Assembly: GCA_946902875.1 (NCBI GenBank)
Contig: OX336349.1
Location: forward strand, 17,445,891 to 17,509,890
Length of the DNA: 64,000 bases
Direction of reading: 5' to 3'
Source: Nematopogon swammerdamellus
Taxonomy: Eukaryota > Arthropoda > Insecta > Lepidoptera > Adelidae
Part shown: piece after piece, positions 52,036-61,610 of the stretch
Position numbering within the stretch: position 1 is the stretch's first letter
Layout: the number at the start of each line of letters is the position of its first letter
Made by a program: the position numbers and the translations under genes
Notes under the pieces: generated by a model
Told to the model about the DNA's origin: nothing
The model's input: only the letters and a program-made list of their open reading frames with translations
Database searches by the model: none

Positions 52036-52615
52036 AAAAACGTGGAATAGTCATACCAAAAGAGGTACAGTAAGTAGTTACTTGCTACGGTAATCCGTAG
52101 GTACTCTGCGTATCCGGAATCGGTGTCCCAATGAGTACGAAAGAGCAAGGAATATTAGGCTAGGTTAGTTAGGTTGATGCCTGTCTCAAATTCCTGTTGT
52201 GTTGTATGTATCGCAATTTACTGTACTATTACAATTTAATAATACCTACCTTATTTGTAGTATTCATGATCCGACCATGGTATTACACGGTGTTCCCATT
52301 TCCACATTGTGAACTTTTAAAACGTCATGGCCTCCACCACCTGATTTGTTTAACCTCCACGAATCATTGTTCGCAAAAAATGGTGACCTGCAGTTGCATG
52401 CCTTTGTCCCGAATGTGGTAGCTCCCACTTCTGCCCAAAGCACAAAGCCATCCTCCAAACTTGACAGCACAATAGCTCCACCTCGGTTGCATCATTCACG
52501 CGGCCATTTCTCCTTCTATGACAATAGCAGTTGCCAAACACCGCCGCGTTGTCGTCGCGCATATAATTAGGACACTTTTGTAGTTATGCATTCTGCCTTT
52601 CGCAAAACTGAGTCT
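52036..52615. other. Intergenic, nothing identified
   Basis: ORFs on both strands (52264-52570) overlap and lack recognisable features. Confidence 0.45.
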
Positions 52616-52619
52616 ATTC

Positions 52620-52935
52620 CACATGAGTAGCGTTTGCTACATCGCCTACTACATCCGTGATAGATATCAGCCTATAACGTCGTGCCGGCTACATTGAACT
52701 GGACGGAAAACATGAACTATTTACATAGCCGTTTCGATCTTTCATTCAGTGCGGTGGTATCAACTTGGTCGGATTAAACCCTAGCGAGGTTAGAAGGGAA
52801 GGGACATAAAGTTTTACGTGGAATCCGAACCACGGTCAGCCTCCAACAGTCGAGCATCCAAGTGCTGACCGCGCCCAGGTGTGCTTATGATCTCGACCGA
52901 CAGTTCGCCGACCATACCACGAGGCTGACAAAAAT
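52620..52935 (-). mobile_element. SINE with 5S-rRNA-like head, minus copy
   Basis: On the minus strand: TGTCAGCCTCGTGGTATGGT CGGCGAACTGTCGGTCGAGA, CGCGGTCAGCACTTGGATGC, TGGAGGCTGACCGTGGTTCG GATTCCACGTAAAAC. It continues with GCACTGAATGAAAGATCGAA and TTTTCCGTCCAGTTCAATGT. It has the same order as 18126-18725 without an insertion, so the head-body junction is native. Confidence 0.75.
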
Positions 52936-53234
52936 ATTGTAATCACATTCTTTGTTGTCTAGCTGTTATTTATTATTAATTGTTGCTCATTCATCTTATT
53001 GTTTATGTTTAATGTTATTGGTCAGATTCCATAGTATTTATTTGTGTCAGATAAAATGTTCAAGGGACCAACGAAAATCCAGCGCTGCTGGGCAAGTTCC
53101 TACAGCAAAAATGCTGAGTTGTTTCCTTCCATTCCTTCTCTTTCATCGATGTTCTCTTTCATCTAGGTTTCAAGCTAAAATTTTGAATTTTATCAGGTTA
53201 GTAGGTATTATCCATCGATTTTTTGTTATGTAAA

Positions 53235-54120
53235 CCAACATGGGTGGCTATGCCGAGAGACCAATGATGCATTCGACAGAGCCAAAAACACCTCTCCTCG
53301 TGAAACCACGCTCAGTTAGGTGGCATTCCAGCAGATTTGCGGACGTTTGAAGACACCCAGGTTAAAGGATTCGGGAAACACAATCGCCGGAAGACAGTTC
53401 CACACCCTAGCGGTGCGACAAAGAAACGATTTAGTGAACCGATGGGTTCTCAAAAGCCCAATGTCAACAACAAAAAGGTGCTAAGTCTCTCTGCGCCGAG
53501 TCATGCGGAGATAGGACGGGTGGCAGGGAATAAGGGATGCCAGTTCCACAGAGCAGCGCCCGTGATAGTATCTGTAACACAGACCAAGCGAACCAACAAA
53601 TCGTCTGTGACTCAGAGACTCCAAACCTTCTGTAAGTTTCGGATCACCAACAAGGCGGATAGCTCGACGCTGTATTGAATCCAAGGACGCAAGCAGATAA
53701 TGGGGACTACCCTCCCAGATGTGACTGCAGTACTCCATCACCGGCCTAATCTGTGTTTTGTACAGCAGGAATAGGTAGTTGTGACGGAACCGCCGATTTC
53801 GGAAAAGTATGCCCAATTTTTTTGATGCAGCTTTGGCCTTAGACTTGTTCAGTTGCCGGAAACCTACGTCTTTGGAAATGGTGGTGCCCAGGAGGTCTAG
53901 GTGCTCCGAGACAGGTACGACGCTGCCTTGGAAACTAGCTTTGAAAGGAAAGGAATCGACCTTAGCAGATAATGCGCAGCACTGAGTCTTGCTAACGTTG
54001 AAGGCGACAAGGTTCTCCTGGCCCCATATAGCTACTTTTCTGAGAACCTTATCGACCTTATCAACCACTGAACGTTGAGCCTCAATATCCCGCGAATCTC
54101 TACTCTTCCAGTCCATAACA
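53235..54120 (-). pseudogene. Non-LTR retrotransposon RT C-terminal domain with 3' UTR
   Basis: The minus strand from 54116 reads SVVDKVDKVLRKVAIWGQEN LVAFNVSKTQCCALSAK, EHLDLLGTTISKDVGF, KSKAKAASKKLGILFRNRRF, LLYKTQIRPVMEYCSHIWEG SPHYLLASLDSIQRRAIRLV. It is a 211-codon clean frame ending early at a stop near the FFRRT region. Behind it, down to 53235, is the 3' part shared with 44395-44815. It starts after the YADD motif, so it is 5'-truncated. Confidence 0.85.
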
Positions 54121-54780
54121 TAGCCCTCGTGCTCCGTGCTGTCGTCTGCATAGCTGTGTACTGTATCATGCCCAAGGACAGTAGATCGTTTATAAAGATT
54201 AAGAAAAGCGTTTCGATTACAGGAAAACTGCAGGTTTTCTCGACAATGTAATATTTTCGGGGGAAAAATTAACTTTTGTTAACACGAAGCCATAATTTGT
54301 GCGAGCCTGAGCTCTTGACCGGTTTTTTGTTATCGTTTTCTTGTTTTTGTTTTTTTTTTTATAGGAGCAAATAAATATTTTTCATTCAATTTCATTTTCA
54401 TAAAAAAAAATTATAAGTAGAAAACTTGTTGAACGGCAATACAAAATAAAACGTGGAACAAGCTGGCATTGGCAATAATTTGCATAAGTCGGTAATTAAT
54501 TGTAAATATTCTTTCCCATTTTTGGCTGATGATGATACAACGACCTCAAATTCTCAAGATTTTAGCAGAATAATGACAGCTCTTCTGGGAAACTTTATTA
54601 TCGTCAATAGGCTAGCAATTTCGCAAGTAGGACATGCATACCTACCCTGAATTGATTGGCGAAATAGCTCACACTTATGTCTACAGAATACAGTCGTAAA
54701 CTTTATTATAAATATAACGATTTAAATAACAAATATAAGTTTATGTACCTACCATTTATGCTAAATACCAGAGCACAGAA
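54121..54780. other. Intergenic, RT flank and AT-rich sequence
   Basis: 54121-54180 reads, reversed, DDSTVHSYADDSTEHEGY-like residues, so the RT homology continues weakly past the catalytic motif. Beyond that nothing is recognised. Confidence 0.45.
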
Positions 54781-55040
54781 TTAGATAGACCTCCTGCAAC
54801 AAATCAGCCTGGCGGTGGTGCAGTGCAGATAGATGCTAGCTAGAGTGTCATGGGAACTTTCCCCTCGCCGTCGTCGGTCGGCCTCTGCCACGAGTCAGTA
54901 AGCCTGGAGGCGCTATACATAGGAGGACAGGGGTAGCCGCGCGTCGGCGCACACGCGCCAGCGCGTCAGTCTAGCGCCGGCGACCGATCTTAGTCTCCGT
55001 CCGCCGCTCAGGCGGAGCGAACGTGCGCGTCTGTCACAAA
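54781..55040 (+). promoter_or_regulatory. Presumed promoter and 5' UTR of the THAP-domain gene
   Basis: A GC-rich stretch with GAGTCAGTAAGCC (54893) and GCGTCAGTCTAGCG (54964), both containing the TCAGT initiator, precedes the ATG at 55041. It stands out from the AT-rich surroundings. Confidence 0.4.
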
Positions 55041-55120
55041 ATGCCTCATTGTGCAGTGCTTTGGTGCAAAAAGTCGTCGAAAAATTCAAACTTGAACACA
55101 GATGGAGTCACCTTTCACGA
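55041..55120 (+). CDS. THAP-type zinc-finger protein, first coding exon
   Basis: ATG at 55041 gives MPHCAVLWCKKSSKN, then NTDGVTFHE, with the last codon split by donor GA|GTAAGT at 55121. The pattern MP-x-C-A-V-x-x-C-x(n)-G-V-(S/T)-F-H-x is the start of the THAP zinc-coordinating DNA-binding domain (C2CH). The rest, with the conserved FP, W and C-x2-H, must be in later exons. The nearest downstream acceptor (TTGAATTTCAG at 55168) opens NKHRRKYVWRALFCL and a stop soon after, which does not fit, so the next exon is probably farther away. THAP genes include both host factors and domesticated P-element transposases; one exon cannot decide. Confidence 0.6.
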
Positions 55121-55805
55121 GTAAGTACTTTCATTCAATTTGATAGCATTTTTCGCTTGAATTTCAGTAACAAACATCGGCGTAAATATGTATGGAGAGC
55201 TCTTTTCTGCTTACCCACCATAGGTCGACTATCGTGTTGGATGCAGTTAGCTCTTGTAATTTTTTTTATTTATTGATAAATATGTATGTTAAATGTATAC
55301 AGATATTTCATGCATTCTGCCTTATTGCCAAAGGACATTTCTTCTAGTCAACCTCAGCAGGTTTCCTCGTTCAATATTCGTTTATCGCGCTTTTTTCATT
55401 CAACCAGTACCTACCGGTTTTTACTTTTGAGCGACTCTAAAGGAATTAATTTCTTTAGGTCATGCGTCTACCGGGAATTAGTCTTGTTATGCTTAGCATT
55501 AACAAAATTAATTCATAATGAATACCCCGTTAGCATTTAGCACTGCTAAGCGCCCTGATGAATAAAAATTAATGCTAAATGCTAAGCAATAATCACATTT
55601 AATTTTAATTAGCATTGCTGTTTCGTTCGTAAAACTTTGTTGGTTCGTTTGTTTTGGAACGCACAAAGCAATGAAGTATGTGCTATTTATCTGTGGTACT
55701 GCTAAATGCTAAATGCTATATAGCGCCTGCGCTCCGCTGCTAGCTAGCTAGCTAGCATCTAAATGCGAAATGCGATGCGATCATGCGAGTGAGGGGTCGG
55801 AATTA
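55121..55805. other. THAP intron or intergenic, with ATGCTAAATGCTAA motifs
   Basis: TTAGCATTTAGCACTGCTAA (55532) recurs as ATGCTAAATGCTAAGCAATA (55570) and CTAAATGCTAAATGCTATAT (55703). A (TAGC)n run is at 55739-55755. Confidence 0.5.
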
Positions 55806-55810
55806 TTATC

Positions 55811-56315
55811 TGTCACGTGATCATTAGTTTTGGTCATATCTACAGAACCACTGGACTTAGACCCATCGTGTTGGTACTCAATCTGAACGTCTCGATGAGA
55901 TCTATCCATCTGTCACATTAACTATTGTTTTGGTCATAACTCGAGAACCACTGGTGCTAGACCCATCGTGTTGGTACTCAAACTTCAGGTCTCGGTGAGA
56001 TCTATCCATCTGTCACATGAACTTTTGTTTTGGTCATAACTCGAGAACCACTGGTGCTAGATCCATCGTGTTGGTACTCAAACTTTAGGTCTCGGTGAGA
56101 TCTATCCATCTGTCACATGAACTTTTGTTTTGGTCATAACTCGAGAACCACTGGTGCTAGACCCATCGTGTTGGTACTCAAACTTCAGGTCTCGGTGAGA
56201 TCTATCCATCTGTCACATGAACTTTTGTTTTGGTCATAACTCGAGAACCACTGGTGCTAGACCCATCGTGTTGGTACTCAAACTTTAGGTCTCGGTGAGA
56301 TCTATCCATCTGTTG
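55811..56315. repeat. 100-bp tandem repeat, five copies
   Basis: CCCATCGTGTTGGTACTCAA falls at 55862, 55962, 56062, 56162 and 56262, a period of exactly 100. The unit also has ATCTGTCACATGAACTTTTG, TTTTGGTCATAACTCGAGAA and CCACTGGTGCTAG. The first copy is the most diverged. CTCGAGA(A)CCACTGG resembles Helitron/SINE bodies. Confidence 0.92.
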
Positions 56316-57470
56316 CGCGACCATCTCTCGAGACACATGTTAGTTCTTTAGTTCTTTAGTTCAACAATAACAATGTAAATGTCAACAATGTAAACAGTAA
56401 CAATGTAAATGTCGTAAATTGTGCTTTTAAATTTAATTCAATTGTTCAAAAGTTACCAAATGAAAATTTTAATATAGATACCTCTATATCTATAAATAAA
56501 TAATTAAGTAAATTATTGTTCTGTTTCAAATATATGTTTCTATTACAGACTACACAGCCTTTCATTTGTTATTTTATTAACCCTTATATAACGAATTCAC
56601 ACCGTCAAACTGACAGAGAGACGCATGGTACATTTTATAAGGCTCTAGCTGCATGGCTGGTTAGTTTGTTAAAAAAGGCAAAGCCTGGAAAACCTCATTT
56701 TACCCTAAAAAAATTAAATATCCAGGTGGGTATGGCTGGTTAGTTTGTTAAAAAAGGCAAAGCCTGGAAAACCTCATTTTACCGTAAAAAAATTAAATAT
56801 CGAGGTGGGTACTCATAAATTTTTTATGGTAGGGTAGATTTTCGCGAATTTTTCGCGAAGTCATATTGCAATATAATTTGTCATATCGTTGGCTAAGTAA
56901 TTAGCAAATAGTTGTTAATAATATAATAATTATTTTTTTTGGTTACAAAACTTTTCGACTTTCTAACATTATTTTTTTAATTTTGGAAAATTCCAATAAC
57001 AAATACTCCAATAAGATAATACCAATGTACGAGGTCTTACATATCATTGTTTTGGAAATTTGATGTAGATTTATAATAAAGTATCCGAGGTATCTCAGAA
57101 CTTAGAACTATTATCGTGTTTATGCGAAAATCTGCAAATTCGCAAAATTGTGAAAGGGGCGTTGCCTTTGTTCATTTAAGAGAAAGTTATATTATTCCCT
57201 TGATGTAAAGAAGGGTTAAATATTGTTAAATCCGTTTCATCTTTTCATCGCGAATCGACACAATGAGCGACTTATTGTATGAATCCCGTTCAAACGTATG
57301 GAAGACTGGCGTCACGTGGCTACCTACTCGCTCGGCCAATCACGGCGTTCCATGCGCCGCTCCCGCCTCAGACTTCACACCCCTTTGGCGGCTACCTCGG
57401 TTCTCATACAAACGATGCCGTATTTCGTATCCAGGTTTACTGACTCGTGGCCTCTGCGGATGACATTTTT
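56316..57470. other. Intergenic, one 80-bp tandem duplication
   Basis: GGCTGGTTAGTTTGTTAAAA AAGGCAAAGCCTGGAAAACC is repeated at 56654 and 56731. No gene is seen. Confidence 0.6.
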
Positions 57471-57780
57471 AGGGTTCCGTATCTATACCTATGCTGTACC
57501 CTAATCACGAGATTTAACCTACATCGCGTACTACCTATGCTACGCCGTGTTCTCCGCATCATTTTGTATGGAGAAACGGGGCAGCGCCTCTAGTGATAAA
57601 TTTGCGAACTCCGTTTCTCCATACAAAATGATGCGGAGAACACGGAGTAGCGTAGTACGCGGTGTAGGTTAAATCTCATGATTAGGGTACTGTTACTAAG
57701 CCTACGCTGCCGTCTGTCTGTCTGTCCATCTTCTGCATCTTTTGAATTTTTACAGAATATGTGTGGTTATGGTGAATACA
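57471..57780 (+). mobile_element. SINE, CACTTGGCCGG family, 5' half, split by a MITE
   Basis: TTTTTAGGGTTCCGTATCTA, then after the insertion CTGTTACTAAGCCTACGCTG CCGTCTGTCTGTCTGTCC and ACAGAATATGTGTGGTTATG. The 3' half is lost. Confidence 0.75.
57496..57690. mobile_element. 195-bp palindromic MITE inside the SINE
   Basis: The ends are GTACCCTAATCA and TGATTAGGGTAC. The arms share GAGATTTAACCTACA, GCGTACTAC, CACGGTGTTCTCCGCATC-type sequence and CATTTTGTATGGAGAAACGG. Its removal restores SINE order. Confidence 0.85.
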
Positions 57781-58669
57781 ACTAATAATAAAAAAAAGTA
57801 TATTATAATGAGCTGGCGATGGTGGTGGGTCAACCCAGATCGTGGCAGTCTCCCGAGAGATTATTTATTACATATATTATTATACATTATACATACATTA
57901 TTAAATACGTCTAAACACATCTAAAAATTTGTTTAGTTAGTTTATTTTAGTAGGTAACTATATAGTTTAATTCTAAATTGTATTTACGTATATTGTTGAT
58001 AAGTTGATAACTCTAATTGTAATTAGCTACGAATTAATTCTGGAGTTATGTTATGTTTATGTATGACGTATGCGTATGCGTACTTATTGTAGTAGAGTGA
58101 AAATAATTGTAAGATTATTAAAGCAGAGTATTGCATGAAGCGCAATATCAGTTAATGCAGCGTTCAGAGATAGCGCTGTAGCGCGTAGAAGATCCTGATG
58201 TAGAATGTATCTTCTTCTGTTGTTTTCTTTTCTTCTGCTGTAACAGATAGGTCTTTAGGTGTGGTGGTCTTTAGGCGGTCTGTGCTAGGTATTTACAGAA
58301 CGAATTTGATTTTCCTCTTCGTGTAGTCTCTATGAATTAATATTTTCCCTGATAAGTACGGCTGTATGCATTAGGTACAATGGGGAAACTACGTTATGTA
58401 CATATTATGTGACCACCATCCTGATAAATAAAGCGGAATTTCTGTAACGGCGCGCCCGCCGCCGCGCCGGCCGACCTATCTGTGATCCGCCTCCGCGCCG
58501 CCGCCCCCGCCGCCGCCGCGCCGCCTTCATAGTTCTATGTTCGCTTATAAGTCGAGAACTACTCAATGGACTCACGTGGACTCACATCAATGACTTATTC
58601 TGGCATATCTAAGTATGGTGATAGGATATTTTTCCGCTAAGCGAAGCCGCGAGAACAGCTAGTCAGATA
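57691..58669. other. Intergenic with GC-rich islet and Helitron-type end
   Basis: 58446-58530 is a strongly GC-rich block (CGGCGCGCCCGCCGCCGCGC). AAGCGAAGCCGCGAGAACAG CTAGT at 58639-58663 is a Helitron-type 3' end in + orientation. Confidence 0.55.
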
Positions 58670-58671
58670 TG

Positions 58672-58945
58672 TGAAAGAAACGTGACTTACTATCCGGCTC
58701 GAAGGACCAATGTTCTTAGAGCCGGCTGGTTAGTCGGTATTTGAAAATGCATATTTTCGTAATTCGTAGGTTATGGACAGCGTTACTGTACACATAATTG
58801 TTAGGTATGTGACAGACACGTGACAACCTGACTTGCTATCCGGCTCGTAGGACCAATGTCCTTAGAGCCAGTTAGTTAGTCGGTATTTGAAAATTCATAT
58901 TTTTGTAATTCGTAGGTTATGGACAGCTTTACTATACACATAATA
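58672..58945. repeat. 146-bp tandem duplication
   Basis: TCCGGCTCG(A/T)AGGACCAATG starts at 58693 and 58839. TTAGTCGGTATTTGAAAAT and TAATTCGTAGGTTATGGACA match in both. Confidence 0.85.
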
Positions 58946-59624
58946 ATCATACATCGGAATCCGCGGGGCACGAATGATTCAAGGTTGTTTAGTGATGGGA
59001 CAATGTATCCACAAATATCGAAAATCGATCGTTATTTTAGAATAATAAGAAATAATGTCGATTATTAAAACTAAGAGTATTTCTATAGAAAATAAGATAT
59101 AATAAACAAATGTTGTATTTACTTTGTAGGTACAATACAAATCTGTTCAAACCACAATATTAGTTTTATTAGTATGGAATAGAAATAATTTGATTTTTTT
59201 TACCAACTTACACGTGTTACATCATAATGGTCATGAAGACTTTTTTGTTACTGTTATGAAACTGAATCGATTAGGTTATAAAAATCAACCACCTATTTTT
59301 TTATTTAAATACCTACATAAAAAAATTTTTTACTTAAAAAAAGCCCAAGGTTCAAAAATTTTTATTAGCGTACTTAGCGTACTATGAACTAATTTTGAAA
59401 GACCTTATATAAATATGTATTATATTTACTTAATCGTTAACATAAAGTATACATGTTTATATAAGTACTGTAGGTATATAAGTATTCAGGTCTGAAACAT
59501 GACATGAATAAAATACAATAAACAAATAAATATGAGTATCGATAACAGTGTCGATTGTTTATTGATCGCCGTAGTCAATCCCTAACAAGGTCGTATTCGT
59601 GCCCCGCGGATTCCGATGTATGAT
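58946..59624. mobile_element. 679-bp element with perfect 30-bp terminal inverted repeats
   Basis: ATCATACATCGGAATCCGCG GGGCACGAAT at 58946-58975 is exactly inverted at 59595-59624. The interior is very AT-rich, contains ATCGAAAATCGATCG and GTATCGATAACAGTGTCGAT, and has a 65-codon ORF of no known type. Confidence 0.75.
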
Positions 59625-60005
59625 AATAATTGTTACCTACTCATAATTTTTACCCACAGAACAAAGAAGTTCTCGCGATCCCTTGTTGTGTAGACTCACT
59701 GACACGTGTGTGTGTGACAGACAGCGATATGAATTTGACGGCGGCAACGACCGGTAATGTAACGCATCACCGCGTATCGTTGAATTTACTCGTATACGGG
59801 CGAACATGGCATGTCGTCGATAAGTGTCCGGGGCGTACAGTAAATTGCTACACCGGAATTCGTGACACACATACTTAATTCTTTATGTTTTAACCTCAAA
59901 CTAACGTAATCTTCCTTGTTCTGTCGTACCATTGGGACACCGATTCCGGGTTCACAGAGTACGGCCTATGGCTCGCATATGACATCCCTGGTACATTCAC
60001 ATTGA
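59625..60005. other. Intergenic, nothing identified
   Basis: CCATTGGGACACCGATTCCG (59930) is the inverse of CGGAATCGGTGTCCCAATGA at 52115, and TTCCTTG is shared nearby, so a repeat edge is likely. ORFs on both strands overlap. Confidence 0.45.
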
Positions 60006-60009
60006 GTGA

Positions 60010-60290
60010 GAATCAATCCACGGTTTTTTGACAGCCCGCACGGGTGGCTGTGCCCAGAAGTTCAAATGAAGATAAGATACAGCCAATGACACCACTCCTT
60101 GCGATACCACGCCCAGAGAGGCGCCATGTCAGCTATAAGGCGGAAATTTTTTTTCTAATTTATTAACACGCTTTTTGAAAATCGCCAGGTTATTGGTAGT
60201 AGGGATCACACTTACCGGAGGACTGTTCCATGTTTTCGTAGACCTAAACCTGTCGTTTCTTTGTTTCAGGAGTTGTAGCGTTTGATGACT
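60010..60290 (-). mobile_element. Retroelement 3' region, diverged
   Basis: GGGTGGCTGTGCCCAGAAG, ACCACGCCCAGAGAGGCGCC and GGAGGACTGTTCCATGTTTT follow the order of 53235-53450 but with many changes. Confidence 0.45.
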
Positions 60291-61379
60291 CTTCATTTGG
60301 TGCGAGAAATTGGTAAGTCTGATTTCTATTTACTTTTATTATTGTTCGTAACATTCACTCTTCTATAATGTAGTGTCCAGTAGTATATATGCTTTAAAAG
60401 AGGAACAATTTAAAATAACGTTTTAAAAAGGAATAGTTAAGTACTACTTATGCGAAATGGGTGACTTTCAAGCCTCGTAACCAATTTCACAACCGATACC
60501 AATAAAGAATAAATAAAATAATAAATAAATACCATTCTAATCCGGCTTGTAGGCCTAGACGGACTAGTACCTCCGGGGAAAGGCCGCTGTTCCACAGTTC
60601 GAAGGTGCGTGGATTCTAAGATTTACTTAAAATGCTGAAATGAACACAAATCACAAGGTTCTCTAAAGAACCCAATTATTTTGACTTTCACCAATATACA
60701 GTAACAGTTGCAAAGAAACAAAAGAGCAACATCAGAACACGGAATCCGCTGATCGGATTCTCCACGCCACACCATATCGAATAATACCGTCTATTTCAGT
60801 ACAGTTAGGCCAGCATTGATAGCTGAACTAGATACAGTTGACAACTGCACTGCAGCCAACCATCTAACTGTTAAATCACGACGGACCGTACGCTACAGCT
60901 CTGTGGGAACTGTGACACTTTTTAGTTGATTATGATTACATACCTTATTAGGACTATTGGAATTTATGGCAAACGTGAAAATGTATTTGGGCTTCTCCCT
61001 CAATTCAATAGTATGTTATACTTACGTACGGAATTGGCAACTATAGATTAGGTTATGTTAGCCTGACCACATAATCAAACTATGTATTCTGAGAATTGGA
61101 GAAAAATTGGGAACAGATAGGCCACACTTCCGACCAGAAAACGCAAGATAACATGTATCATGCATACCATGCCAGTACTTGGTACATGTACCAGTCGAAT
61201 AAGCTAGGCCCCCTATTATCTAGCTAGGGTGACTCCTTCTATTGGATAATTAATTATCCTCAAGCTGTCTGTATATGACTCTGTATTAAGTATGACTGGT
61301 TTCTCTAAATTCAGTCTATGCCCATTTTCCTACAGCGTGAGTTCGTCCTAGCCTATCTCCGTACACAAGCCTCTGTTAG
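60291..61379. other. Intergenic, nothing identified
   Basis: Unique AT-rich sequence. No coding or repeat assignment. Confidence 0.4.
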
Positions 61380-61610
61380 CTAAAATGTGTTCTTGGGATA
61401 TTCAATGCCGTCTTTGAATATATTTCCACAGTCCAGACCCATTTGCCAACATATCGTGTTCGTGTGCGTCCTAGCCCCGCAGTTCCCGCATTGCATTACA
61501 AAGTTTCTCTCATACATTTGCTCAACGGCCCCAAGCATGTCGGTATCAGCTGTCACCGTTACATCCATGCGGGCTGCCACTGTTACGCGTGCCGAGCCGA
61601 TGATGGCTGG
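61380..61610 (-). CDS. Unidentified ORF or terminal exon with a CCHC zinc knuckle
   Basis: The minus strand reads AIIGSARVTVAARMDVTVTA then DTDMLGAVEQMYERNFVMQC GNCGARTHTNTICWQMGLD and ends KDGIEYPKNTF before a stop at 61380. CGNCGARTHTNTIC fits C-x2-C-x4-H-x4-C, the zinc knuckle of retroviral-type Gag and of some host RNA-binding proteins. A GCTAGCCAG acceptor-like site lies at its start, so it could be the last exon of a minus-strand gene, or a Gag remnant. I do not recognise the family. The only in-frame ATG gives 66 residues. Confidence 0.35.
   Translation of the reverse strand, partial: PAIIGSARVTVAARMDVTVTADTDMLGAVEQMYERNFVMQCGNCGARTHTNTICWQMGLDCGNIFKDGIEYPKNTF

Noticed and set aside
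55168..55276. Second THAP exon from acceptor TTGAATTTCAG
   Set aside because: The peptide lacks the conserved FP, W and C-x2-H of the THAP domain and stops after about 35 codons.
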